DNA of 15,039 nt from Prevotellaceae bacterium (lineage in GTDB: Bacteria > Bacteroidota > Bacteroidia > Bacteroidales > UBA932), in contig JAITQP010000285.1 in the NCBI GenBank assembly GCA_031288885.1, positions 1-15,039 on the forward strand, given 5' to 3'. Under the pieces are notes generated by a model that was not told the origin of the DNA, did no database searches, and worked only from the letters and a program-made list of their open reading frames with translations. Position 1 is the first letter of the stretch. Every line of letters starts with the position of its first letter. Position numbers and translations under genes: made by a program. This document shows, in pieces, positions 7,008 to 13,598 of this stretch.

Positions 7008-8534
7008 TTAGTGCTTGAAGTGCCTTACCCCTGTGGTGACCATTGCCACGCCGTTTGCGTTGCAGTAGTCAGCGCTTTGCCGGTCGTTCACCGAGCCCCC
7101 GGGCTGAATAACCGCGGTTACCCCCACCTTGTGCGCAATCTCCACGCAGTCGGGGAAGGGGAAGAATGCGTCGGAGGCCATCACCGCTCCCTGCAGCGAG
7201 AACCCGAACGAGCCCGCCTTTTCAACGGCGTGGCGCAGGGCGTCCACGCGCGAGGTTTGTCCCACTCCGCTGGCAATCAGCTGGCGGTCTTTTGCCAGTA
7301 CAATGGCGTTTGATTTGGAGTGCTTCACCAGCTTGTTGGCAAAAATCAAATCCTGCACCTGTTCGGCGGTGGGCTTTGCGTCGGTTGCAAAGGTCATGCT
7401 CTCCTCCGCCTCCATCGCCAAGTCGCGCTCCTGCTGCGCCACGCCGTTGAGCAGCGTGCGGCTTTGCATCGCGGGCAGCTCAAACGTTTTTGCCGCGAGA
7501 ATGATGCGGTTTTTCTTTTGCTTGAGAATGGCCAAGCTCTCTGGGCTGTAGGCGGGCGCAATCACCACCTCGCAAAACAGCTTGTTCACCTCTTCGGCGG
7601 TTTCCCTGTCCAGCTCGCGGTTGCATACCAGCACGCCGCCAAACGCCGACACGGGGTCTCCGGCAAGCGCGGCAGCCCACGCCTGTAGGAGCGTGGGGCG
7701 CGAGGCCGCGCCGCAGGCGTTGTTGTGCTTGAGAATGGCAAACGTGGGCTCGCTGAACTCCCCCATGAGGCTCACGGCTGCGTCTATGTCGAGCAGGTTG
7801 TTGTACGAAATTTCTTTCCCGTGCAGCTGCTCAAACATATCGCTCAAGCTGCCGTAAAACGCCGCCTTTTGGTGCGGATTTTCGCCGTAGCGCAGCTCCT
7901 TAGCGCCGTGCAGGCTTTGCTTAAGCGAGGGTATGCGCTCGCTGCGGTTGAGGTAGGAAAAGATGGCGGTATCGTAGTGGCTCGACACGTTGAACGCCTG
8001 CGCCGCCAAGTACTTGCGGTTGGCGAGCGTGGTGGCGCAGCCGTTTTCTTTGAGCATGGCGAGGAGCTCGGCGTACTGCGCGCGCGAGGCTACCACGGCC
8101 ACATCGCCGTAGTTCTTTGCGGCGGCGCGGATGAGCGAAATTCCGCCGACGTCTATTTTTTCGATTACCTCGGCGTTGGACGCGCCCGAGGCCAGCGTGT
8201 CCTCAAAGGGGTACAAGTCTACTATCACCAAATCCACTGCGGGGATTTCGTACTGCTTCAGCTGCGCGCAGTCGTCAGGGTTGTCGCGGCGCGCAAGTAT
8301 TCCGCCAAAGACTTTCGGGTGCAGGGTTTTCACGCGCCCGCCAAGGATGGATGGGTATCCGGTGAGGCTTTCCACCGATTGCGCCTCCACGCCCAGCCCC
8401 TCAATAAAGCTAAGCGTTCCGCCGGTCGAATATATTTTAACGCCGTTATTGCTAAGGTATTGAGCTATTTCATCGAGCCCATCTTTGTAAAACACCGAAA
8501 GAAGCGCGCTCCTAATTTTCCTAATATCAAGCAT
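7008..8534 (-). CDS. purH: PurH, bifunctional AICAR formyltransferase / IMP cyclohydrolase
   Basis: Catalyses the last two steps of de novo purine synthesis in the cytosol: AICAR plus 10-formyl-THF to FAICAR, then ring closure to IMP. The 508 residues show an N-terminal MGS-like cyclohydrolase domain (YSTGGT 35-40, SLTGYPSILGGRVKTLHP 56-73, NPDD 85-88) and a C-terminal formyltransferase domain (ELRYGENPHQKAAFY 213-227, catalytic KHNNACGAA 269-277, FPFPD around 464-468, PGGSVND near 485, and the terminal RHFKH at 504-508). Length and motifs indicate an intact enzyme. ATG at 8534. It is the first gene of the cluster reaching rodA; this neighbourhood recurs in Bacteroidetes but there is no known biochemical link with cell shape. 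A putative promoter lies 70-100 bases upstream. Confidence 0.97.
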   Translation of the reverse strand: MLDIRKIRSALLSVFYKDGLDEIAQYLSNNGVKIYSTGGTLSFIEGLGVEAQSVESLTGYPSILGGRVKTLHPKVFGGILARRDNPDDCAQLKQYEIPAVDLVIVDLYPFEDTLASGASNAEVIEKIDVGGISLIRAAAKNYGDVAVVASRAQYAELLAMLKENGCATTLANRKYLAAQAFNVSSHYDTAIFSYLNRSERIPSLKQSLHGAKELRYGENPHQKAAFYGSLSDMFEQLHGKEISYNNLLDIDAAVSLMGEFSEPTFAILKHNNACGAASRPTLLQAWAAALAGDPVSAFGGVLVCNRELDRETAEEVNKLFCEVVIAPAYSPESLAILKQKKNRIILAAKTFELPAMQSRTLLNGVAQQERDLAMEAEESMTFATDAKPTAEQVQDLIFANKLVKHSKSNAIVLAKDRQLIASGVGQTSRVDALRHAVEKAGSFGFSLQGAVMASDAFFPFPDCVEIAHKVGVTAVIQPGGSVNDRQSADYCNANGVAMVTTGVRHFKH

Positions 8535-8756
8535 TCTCCAATTTTGATAAACAATTCATATATAATGACTTCCCTTTCACCAGTTGTCCAATTTTCAAAT
8601 TTTTAAAGATAGTTAAATAAATCGAATACTCCCAATCTCTCTTAGACATATTTCTACTAAAAAAACTTAAAAGACGGAATGTTTGAATTTTTTCTGATAC
8701 GACAGGCGATTTTGACGTTTTTTGGATGAATTTGCAAGAAAACCGCACATCTAACC
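8535..8756. other. AT-rich intergenic region between anmK and purH
   Basis: A 222-base gap with no supportable gene. A minus-strand open frame crosses it from anmK into purH (8784-8527), but it resembles no family and overlaps both genes. The gap holds the putative purH promoter. I see no convincing hairpin with a T-run to end the lptF-anmK transcript, so partial read-through into purH is possible. Confidence 0.6.
8604..8635 (-). promoter_or_regulatory. Putative purH/mre operon promoter
   Basis: On the minus strand TTG (8635-8633) is followed after 21 bases by TATCTTTA (8611-8604), one base off the Bacteroidetes -7 consensus TAnnTTTG. Transcription would begin near 8598, leaving a leader of about 63 bases before the purH ATG. 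The -7 match is imperfect and the spacer is at the long end, so this is only a candidate. Confidence 0.4.
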
Positions 8757-9848
8757 TTAATGCGACTTGTCGCGCTGGTAGCATTTTGGGGTTACGTTCA
8801 CCAAGCTTCCGCCTATGCTGCTGCGCGTGGCGCCGGTAGCCGACGCAAGCGTGTTGATTTCGTTGCCTGCGTAGAGCGCGCCCAGCAGCGCAAATATCAG
8901 CGCCTCCTTAAAGTTGACCACCTGCGCATCGGGGATGATAATCCTGCACGAGGATACATCGGCTATGCGCTGCACGAGAAACGCGTTGTGCGCGCCGCCG
9001 CCGGTAACGAGCAGCGTTCCGCCGCGCGCGGCGCGCGCCACCTGCACGGCGATATGCTCGCACACGGTGCGCAGCCCGTCGTGAGCGCTAACGCTGTGCT
9101 CCGCCATTTTTTTTGCAAAAACCTCCTCCACCCACTCGCGCCCCAGCGATTTTGCCCCGCGCTGCGCGTAGAAGTCGAGCGCGTTGAGCGCGCTGAGCAG
9201 CGCGGCGCTCACGCTGCCCTGCGCGGCGAGCGCGCCGTCTCTGTCGTAGGGCGCTCCCAGCGACCGGCTCAGCGCGTTGAGCGCAACGTTGCACGGGCAA
9301 ACGTCAAAGGCTACGCGCTGCTCGCCCTGCTCAAAGGAGATGTTGGCAAACCCGCCCAAGTTGAGGCAGCCGTCGTAGCCGCCAAAGAGCAGCCTGTCGC
9401 CCACGGGAACGAGCGGCGCGCCCTGCCCGCCAAGGGCTACGTCGAGGCTGCGGAAGTCGGAGACGACGGGCATATCCGCCGCGGCGGCCAGCGCCGCGCC
9501 CTCGCCCAGCTGAAAGGTGACGCCGCGCTGAGGCTGATGAAATATGGTGTGCCCGTGCGACGCCACGTAGTCTGCCCTGAGGTTTTTGCGGCGCAAAAAG
9601 CTTGCCGCCTGCTCGCCCAAGTATCGCCCGTACTCCCTGTGCAGCGCCACAAAATCGAGCGCGCCGAGCGTATGCGCCTGCTGCAGCTTTTGCGCCCACG
9701 CGGGGCTGTACGGGGCGGTTTCCGCCGCAAGGATATCAAACGTCCAGCGGCCGCTCCCGTCCTTACCGAACAGCGCAAGGCACAGGTCTAAGCCGTCGAG
9801 CGACGTGCCCGACATCAGGCCAAGTATGCGAAGGGGAAGATGGCTCAT
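8757..9848 (-). CDS. anmK: AnmK, anhydro-N-acetylmuramic acid kinase
   Basis: Cytoplasmic kinase that opens the 1,6-anhydro ring of anhydroMurNAc and phosphorylates it to MurNAc-6-phosphate, feeding wall fragments back into metabolism. In the 363 residues I see GLMSGTSLDGLD (10-21, nucleotide and substrate binding), ASHGHTIFHQP (96-106), TFQLGEGAALA (111-121), LGGQGAPLVPVGD (139-151), LNLGGFANIS (162-171), FDVCPCN (181-187; position of the family's catalytic Asp in DTGPGN), and VTGGGAHN (281-288). The change of GPGN to CPCN and of the usual FH to GD after LVP are features I recall from Bacteroidetes AnmK. The ATG at 9848 overlaps the stop of the preceding permease gene (ATGA), so the two are translationally coupled. 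Confidence 0.95.
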   Translation of the reverse strand: MSHLPLRILGLMSGTSLDGLDLCLALFGKDGSGRWTFDILAAETAPYSPAWAQKLQQAHTLGALDFVALHREYGRYLGEQAASFLRRKNLRADYVASHGHTIFHQPQRGVTFQLGEGAALAAAADMPVVSDFRSLDVALGGQGAPLVPVGDRLLFGGYDGCLNLGGFANISFEQGEQRVAFDVCPCNVALNALSRSLGAPYDRDGALAAQGSVSAALLSALNALDFYAQRGAKSLGREWVEEVFAKKMAEHSVSAHDGLRTVCEHIAVQVARAARGGTLLVTGGGAHNAFLVQRIADVSSCRIIIPDAQVVNFKEALIFALLGALYAGNEINTLASATGATRSSIGGSLVNVTPKCYQRDKSH

Positions 9849-11275
9849 TGCTTGCCCCCCAAAAATTTCCCAACCAGCTCCATTACCTTGAGGTACCCCT
9901 TGGGCAGCGCTATGCGCCGGTCGGTGGCGGCTTTATAGCTGAAGAATATCCCTATGGGCAGCGTTACCGCGGTGGACATCCATATGGCAGCGAGCGGATC
10001 CCACTCGCTGTTTTTTGCCAGCCGCTCAAACAGCATGGAGGTTACGTAGTACAGCATGAACACAATTAGCGAAACGATAAACGGCGTGCCAAACCCGCCC
10101 TTGCGGATGATAGCCCCCAGCGGAGCGCCTACCAGCAGAAAAAGAATGCACGACAGCGGGCCGGTAAACTTGCGGTGCCACTCAATGTTATGTAAGCTTA
10201 TCTCGCGGTTGGTAAACTGCATGTCGGACGCTTGGGAGATGAGGTTATTCTGCGCCTGCCTTGCCAGCGTCAGCGCCTTGTCGGCAATTTGGAGCTGCTG
10301 CTCCACGTCGCAGGTTTTCAGGATGGAGTCGGCGTTAAAGCGGTGGGGCTTGCTGTGGGCGCTGCCAAGGTCGGACGCGCCGAGCTGAAAGTTGCTCAGC
10401 TGAAAAAAGCTTTGCGCCTGCTGCTGCGCGCGGGTGTTGTTCTCCCGCGTTAGCGAGTCCGAAACGGCGGTGAGCTGGTTTAGGTTGAGCATGGTGGAGC
10501 GGTTTTTGAAGAGGTTGCCGTCGGTGCGCTCAAGCCCGTAGCCCGTCATCTCAAATACGGTTTCCTCCACCGAAAAGTTGTTTATCCGGAACGGATACTT
10601 GCGCTCCCCCGCGCTCTCCTTCAGCTCGTCGTACGAGCAGCCGTTGTACAGCGTCAGTATCAGGTATTTTTGGTTGGCGGAAATGCGCATGTAGCCCGAA
10701 TCGGCAATGGTGAGCGAGCGGTTGCCGCTGCCGTTGGAGTGGTCGTAAATCATGATATCGCACAGCAGGCCGGTTTTTTCGTCCTTATCCCCCACGCGGA
10801 TGGTGTAGTCGGCAATGCCGTCGTAAAACATTCCCTCCTTAATTTGCAGCTCGGGGCGCTGCTGCCGGATGTCGTAGAGCAGCGTGGTGCTTTTGAGGTT
10901 GAGGTAGGGGAGCAGGTTGTTGGAGAAGAAAAATCCCCCCACCGCAAACAGGCAAACCACCACCATGACGGGCGCCAAAATTCGCTGCAGCGAAATGCCC
11001 GCCGACTTGAGCGCCAGCAGCTCGTTGTGCTCGCCCAGATTGCCCATGGCCATGATGGACGAAAGCAGCGTGGCCAGCGGCAGCGCCATCATAAACAGGT
11101 TGCCGCTGGCGTAGAATATAAACTCCCAGATGACCTTCCACTCCAGCCCTTTCCCCACCAGCTCGTCAATCATCATCCACAAAAATTGCAGGATGAGGAC
11201 AAACATGGTCATGAAAAAGGACAGGATAAAGGGGCCCGTAAAGGAGCGCAGCACGAGTATGTGTATTTTTTTCAC
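9845..11275 (-). CDS. LptF/LptG (YjgP/YjgQ) family lipopolysaccharide export permease
   Basis: Membrane subunit type of the LptB2FG ABC transporter that extracts LPS from the inner membrane and passes it to LptC. Architecture of the 476 residues: three N-terminal membrane segments (about 13-37, 48-78, 97-119), with LGEHNELLALKSAGISLQRIL at 80-100 forming the conserved coupling segment (ExxALxxxGIS); a long periplasmic part (about 120-365) with a Q/A-rich stretch near 280-300; and three C-terminal segments starting at FTGPLSCILFLLVGAPLGA. It is about 110 residues longer than E. coli LptF or LptG, all in the periplasmic part. I cannot decide between LptF and LptG. The start is GTG (11275); its upstream spacing fits the promoter at 11317-11324. 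The stop overlaps the anmK start. Confidence 0.88.
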   Translation of the reverse strand: MKKIHILVLRSFTGPFILSFFMTMFVLILQFLWMMIDELVGKGLEWKVIWEFIFYASGNLFMMALPLATLLSSIMAMGNLGEHNELLALKSAGISLQRILAPVMVVVCLFAVGGFFFSNNLLPYLNLKSTTLLYDIRQQRPELQIKEGMFYDGIADYTIRVGDKDEKTGLLCDIMIYDHSNGSGNRSLTIADSGYMRISANQKYLILTLYNGCSYDELKESAGERKYPFRINNFSVEETVFEMTGYGLERTDGNLFKNRSTMLNLNQLTAVSDSLTRENNTRAQQQAQSFFQLSNFQLGASDLGSAHSKPHRFNADSILKTCDVEQQLQIADKALTLARQAQNNLISQASDMQFTNREISLHNIEWHRKFTGPLSCILFLLVGAPLGAIIRKGGFGTPFIVSLIVFMLYYVTSMLFERLAKNSEWDPLAAIWMSTAVTLPIGIFFSYKAATDRRIALPKGYLKVMELVGKFLGGKQ

Positions 11276-11316
11276 GGCGTTAATGCAGTACGAAGTTGTT
11301 TCTTTTTCCTAAGCTG

Positions 11317-11324
11317 CAAAGATA
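11317..11324 (-). promoter_or_regulatory. Putative -7 box for the lptF/G-anmK operon
   Basis: On the minus strand 11324-11317 reads TATCTTTG, an exact match to TAnnTTTG. No TTG is found at the usual distance; TTC at 11349-11347 (spacer 22) is the nearest. Transcription would start near 11311, about 36 bases before the GTG start, which agrees with the assigned start codon. It lies back to back with the tRNA promoter. Confidence 0.5.
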
Positions 11325-11377
11325 GCGTTTTCGGCGTTGTTTTCCTGAAGATTGATAAAAAATTTTCATCGCGCGTA

Positions 11378-11406
11378 TTGCGGAACAAAAAAAATGCTTA
11401 TCTTTG
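11378..11406 (+). promoter_or_regulatory. Promoter of tRNA-Arg
   Basis: TTG at 11378-11380, an 18-base spacer, then TATCTTTG at 11399-11406: a full match to the Bacteroidetes primary-sigma promoter (TTG ... TAnnTTTG). The tRNA begins 24 bases after the -7 box, leaving room for a short 5' leader to be removed by RNase P. This is one of the two clearest promoters in the window. Confidence 0.75.
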
Positions 11407-11429
11407 CAGTCCTTATTTACTAAAGTTAG

Positions 11430-11506
11430 GGCCCCGTAGCTCAACTGAATAGAGTTTCTGACTACGGATCAGAAGGTTACAGGTTTGAATCCTGTCGGGG
11501 TCACCA
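11430..11506 (+). tRNA. tRNA-Arg, anticodon ACG
   Basis: Folds into a full cloverleaf: acceptor stem GGCCCCG (11430-11436) with CGGGGTC (11496-11502, one G-U pair); D arm GCTC with GAGT; anticodon stem TCTGA (11457-11461) with TCAGA (11469-11473); loop CTACGGA with anticodon ACG at 11464-11466; T stem ACAGG with CCTGT around loop TTTGAAT. Discriminator base A (11503) is followed by an encoded CCA (11504-11506). ACG is the isoacceptor whose A34 is normally edited to inosine to read CGU, CGC and CGA. Nothing suggests an integrated element at its 3' end; a terminator starts 9 bases later. Confidence 0.95.
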
Positions 11507-11515
11507 AGTAAGACG

Positions 11516-11550
11516 TCAGCCGCCTGCAACCTTTGCAGGCGGCTGATTTT
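11516..11550 (+). terminator. Rho-independent terminator of the tRNA, overlapping the converging gene
   Basis: TCAGCCGCCTGCAA (11516-11529) and TTGCAGGCGGCTGA (11533-11546) form a perfect 14-bp stem with a 3-base loop, followed on the plus strand by TTTTGCTTT. On the minus strand the same bases are the stop codon and last nine codons of the Gate-domain gene. Minus-strand sequence after the hairpin has no T-run, so termination is probably directional, for the tRNA transcript. Confidence 0.85.
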
Positions 11551-12481
11551 GCTTTAAGAGCATGCCCAGCAGCCTCCTCTCCCACACCACCGCTACGGCA
11601 AAAACGGCGCGCAGCGCAAGCATCCAAAACAGCGACGCGCCGATGGAGAAGAACAGCATCACATCCTCAACGTTGCTGTGCGAAACCGCCACGTGGTGGT
11701 TGAGCAAATCCAGCTCCCGCCGGCTCACCTTGCCCGACTCCTTTTCCTCTATCATCACCGCCGCGCCGTAGGCCAGCCCCAGCGTTTGCGACACAATCCA
11801 CAGGAACGACGTTTTGGCCGGAAGCCCAAACACCCGCAGCAGCGGGCGGAGCGCGCGCGATAGCCGCCGGATAACGCCCAGCGCGGCGAGCACGCGCTGA
11901 AGCACCGTGAGCACAACGATAATGGTAAACATTTTGGCCGACAGCGCCAGCGTGCTGAACGCCCAGTACGTCAGCGCCACCAGAAAGTTATCCTCCACCA
12001 GCTGCACCTTTTTTACGGACGTATCGCCCGCGCTGTCGGGCAAAATGGCGTTGAGGATAATTGCCGAGAGCACCGCAAACAGCAGCCGGATAACCACCAT
12101 GCGCACCGCCGACGAGCCCGTTTTTTTCTGTATGGCGGTTTCGATAATCAGGTTGTGCGCGCAGAGGCACATGAGCGCCAGAATGGTGATGGAGCGCGCG
12201 TCAAAGCCAATGGTTTCGATAATGGCAATGGCGGCGTAGAGGTTGACCAGCGCGCCCGTGATGAACACCAGCGCCGCCTCGCCCTGTAGCCCCACGTGCC
12301 GGAACAGCGGCGTGAGCCACTCCGAAACCAGCGCCACTACGCCAACGTACTGCAGCAGCATTACGCCAAAGGAAATGGTGACCGTGAGCCGGATCATCCA
12401 CCACGCGGTTTTGAGAGCGGCGCGCAGGCCCTCCTTCATGGCCTGCTGCGCATCCAAAAAATATTGTTGCTTGATTGACAC
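11516..12481 (-). CDS. Nucleoside-recognition (Gate) domain membrane protein, SpmA/SpmB-like
   Basis: A polytopic membrane protein of 321 residues built from two similar halves. Half one (about 24-140) carries GALVNLYAAIAIIE (76-89) and CLCAHNLIIETA (106-117); half two (about 180-300) carries LGLAYGAAVMIEE (234-246) and NHHVAVSHSNVED (261-273). The paired Gate motifs, with NLIIE and SNVED at equivalent places, are typical of Gate-domain proteins, which include spore-maturation SpmA/SpmB, FeoB and nucleoside transporters. The transported substrate, if any, is unknown; nothing indicates sporulation here. The GTG at 12481 is the best start, 26 bases after the lpxH stop; an in-frame ATG at residue 15 is an alternative. 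The last nine residues (QPPAKVAGG) are encoded by the tRNA terminator hairpin. Confidence 0.75.
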   Translation of the reverse strand: MSIKQQYFLDAQQAMKEGLRAALKTAWWMIRLTVTISFGVMLLQYVGVVALVSEWLTPLFRHVGLQGEAALVFITGALVNLYAAIAIIETIGFDARSITILALMCLCAHNLIIETAIQKKTGSSAVRMVVIRLLFAVLSAIILNAILPDSAGDTSVKKVQLVEDNFLVALTYWAFSTLALSAKMFTIIVVLTVLQRVLAALGVIRRLSRALRPLLRVFGLPAKTSFLWIVSQTLGLAYGAAVMIEEKESGKVSRRELDLLNHHVAVSHSNVEDVMLFFSIGASLFWMLALRAVFAVAVVWERRLLGMLLKQNQPPAKVAGG

Positions 12482-12507
12482 AGGTGTAAAAGTTTAATTG
12501 CTTATCA

Positions 12508-13254
12508 TTACTCAAACGTTTTCAGCGTCAGGTTTTCGCCGTCAAAGTCGGCGTAGGTGGAGCCGGTAATCCAGTCGCTGAGCAGCGCGAGCTGCGCGCT
12601 GGTGTTGGGCAACCCCGTCATGAGCGGCGTGTGCCGGTGCCCAAATACGAAGTAGTCTACTTTTTGGCGCTGCGCCGTTTGCGCCGCAAACCGGTACTGC
12701 ACCTCCTCCTCCCCGCGAAAGGGCGCGGCAATCCCCTTTGCGAGGCGATTTTTTCGGCTCCACGCGTAGCCAAACGCAAACGCCCACCGCGGATGCAGCA
12801 TGGAGAACAGCCGCTGCAAAAGGCGGCAGCTAAAAATCCGCTGAAGCAGCGTAAGCGAAAAGGGGGCGCTGCCGCCAAGCCGGTCGCCGTGCGCAAGGAA
12901 AAAGATTTTTCCGCCAATCGTTGCCACCTCCTCCGGCGCGGCGGTGTGCATGGTAACGCCGCACTCCCTGTGGAGGTAGTCGCGCGCCCAGAGGTCGTGG
13001 TTGCCGGTGAAGAAGTGCACCGCCACGCCGCCGTCCGTAAGCTCCGCCAGCTTCCCCAAAAACCTGACGTGCCCGCGCGGCGCCACGTACTTATACTCCC
13101 ACCAAAAATCGAACGCATCGCCAAGAATATAAACCGCCGCCGCGGAGCTTTTTATGGAGTCTAACCACCTCACCACCTTGCGCTCGCGCGCGGCAGGGTC
13201 GTAAAGCGGCAAACCCAAGTGCATATCCGCAATAAAGTAGGTGTGCTTTTGCAT
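12508..13254 (-). CDS. lpxH: LpxH-type UDP-2,3-diacylglucosamine diphosphatase
   Basis: A metallophosphoesterase of lipid A synthesis: it cleaves UDP-2,3-diacylglucosamine to lipid X and UMP at the inner-membrane face. The calcineurin-like metal motifs are all present in the 248 residues: D10 and H12 in FIADMHLG, GDAFDFWWEY (45-54), GNHD (84-87), AHGD (121-124) and GHRH (205-208). GDxFDFWWEY is more specific to LpxH than to general phosphoesterases. ATG at 13254 lies about 25 bases after the predicted transcription start. It heads a two-gene unit with the Gate-domain protein. The genes on either side of the tRNA both concern the outer membrane (lipid A synthesis, LPS export), which supports the call. 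Confidence 0.88.
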   Translation of the reverse strand: MQKHTYFIADMHLGLPLYDPAARERKVVRWLDSIKSSAAAVYILGDAFDFWWEYKYVAPRGHVRFLGKLAELTDGGVAVHFFTGNHDLWARDYLHRECGVTMHTAAPEEVATIGGKIFFLAHGDRLGGSAPFSLTLLQRIFSCRLLQRLFSMLHPRWAFAFGYAWSRKNRLAKGIAAPFRGEEEVQYRFAAQTAQRQKVDYFVFGHRHTPLMTGLPNTSAQLALLSDWITGSTYADFDGENLTLKTFE

Positions 13255-13283
13255 AATTTTTCATTAGTAGCTATTACGAGGGG

Positions 13284-13314
13284 CAAAAGTACGGGAAAAA
13301 CGGGAACTTTCCAA
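13284..13314 (-). promoter_or_regulatory. Promoter of lpxH
   Basis: On the minus strand TTG (13314-13312), a 20-base spacer and TACTTTTG (13291-13284) match the Bacteroidetes TTG-TAnnTTTG pattern exactly. The predicted start near 13278 gives a leader of about 24 bases to the lpxH ATG. Confidence 0.65.
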
Positions 13315-13472
13315 CATCTGCGCTAATCCTAAGCATCTATCCCATCTCCCACAGCCTTAGTTATGCTTCCGCGTGGTTTTGCCTTAGCCTTTCTTGTCGA
13401 CGTCCTCTCCCAGCAGTAAGCAAACGAGCTTTACCAAACCAAACAGAGCAAATTCACGGCATGGCAAAGCAA
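13315..13472. other. Gene-free part of the lpxH-ATPase divergent region
   Basis: No open frame, RNA gene or strong hairpin that I can support. Base composition is mixed, and the run changes to A/T-rich repeat sequence at about 13470. It separates the lpxH promoter on the left from the repeat cluster and ATPase promoter on the right. Confidence 0.5.
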
Positions 13473-13551
13473 AAATGTTTTTTGTAAACAACAAAATAGC
13501 CCAGAAATGTTTTTTGTAAACAACATTTTTGGGGTTTTTTGTTGTTTACAA
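13473..13551. repeat. Two direct and one inverted copy of a 12-base core over the ATPase promoter
   Basis: TTGTAAACAACA occurs at 13482-13493 and 13514-13525 and, inverted, as TGTTGTTTACAA at 13540-13551. The two direct copies are part of identical 21-base units (13473-13493 and 13505-13525, spacing 32 bases; each starts AAATGTTTTTT). The second direct copy and the inverted copy can form a 12-bp stem around a 14-base loop. The inverted copy contains the -33 TTG of the predicted ATPase promoter, so the cluster is well placed to be an operator or a structured regulatory element. Function is inferred. Confidence 0.75.
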
Positions 13552-13572
13552 AGATGTTTTTTTCTACCTTTA
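13542..13572 (+). promoter_or_regulatory. Putative promoter of the AAA ATPase gene
   Basis: TTG (13542-13544), a 20-base spacer and TACCTTTA (13565-13572), one base off TAnnTTTG. Transcription would begin near 13578, about 21 bases before the ATG at 13599. This start point also rules out the upstream TTG at 13539 as the translation start. Confidence 0.55.
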
Positions 13573-13598
13573 CGGGCAAAAACATTAGCGTAAATAAA

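Noticed and set aside
8527..8784. Minus-strand open frame of 85 codons between anmK and purH
   Set aside because: It overlaps both flanking genes, shows no recognisable motif and crosses the probable purH promoter.
11430..11506. tRNA-Arg as attachment site of an integrated element
   Set aside because: No integrase, no repeated tRNA 3' segment and ordinary envelope genes on both sides.
1278..13254. A new multi-gene defence or metabolic system in the core region
   Set aside because: All genes belong to well-known envelope or purine families with intact motifs and an arrangement ordinary for the phylum.
13473..13551. Small CRISPR-like array
   Set aside because: Only two direct units with an 11-base gap, third copy inverted, and no cas genes nearby; spacing and orientation do not fit CRISPR.
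13539..13598. Upstream TTG start for the AAA ATPase
   Set aside because: It would place the start codon within the predicted promoter and the inverted repeat; the ATG at 13599 matches the usual family start.
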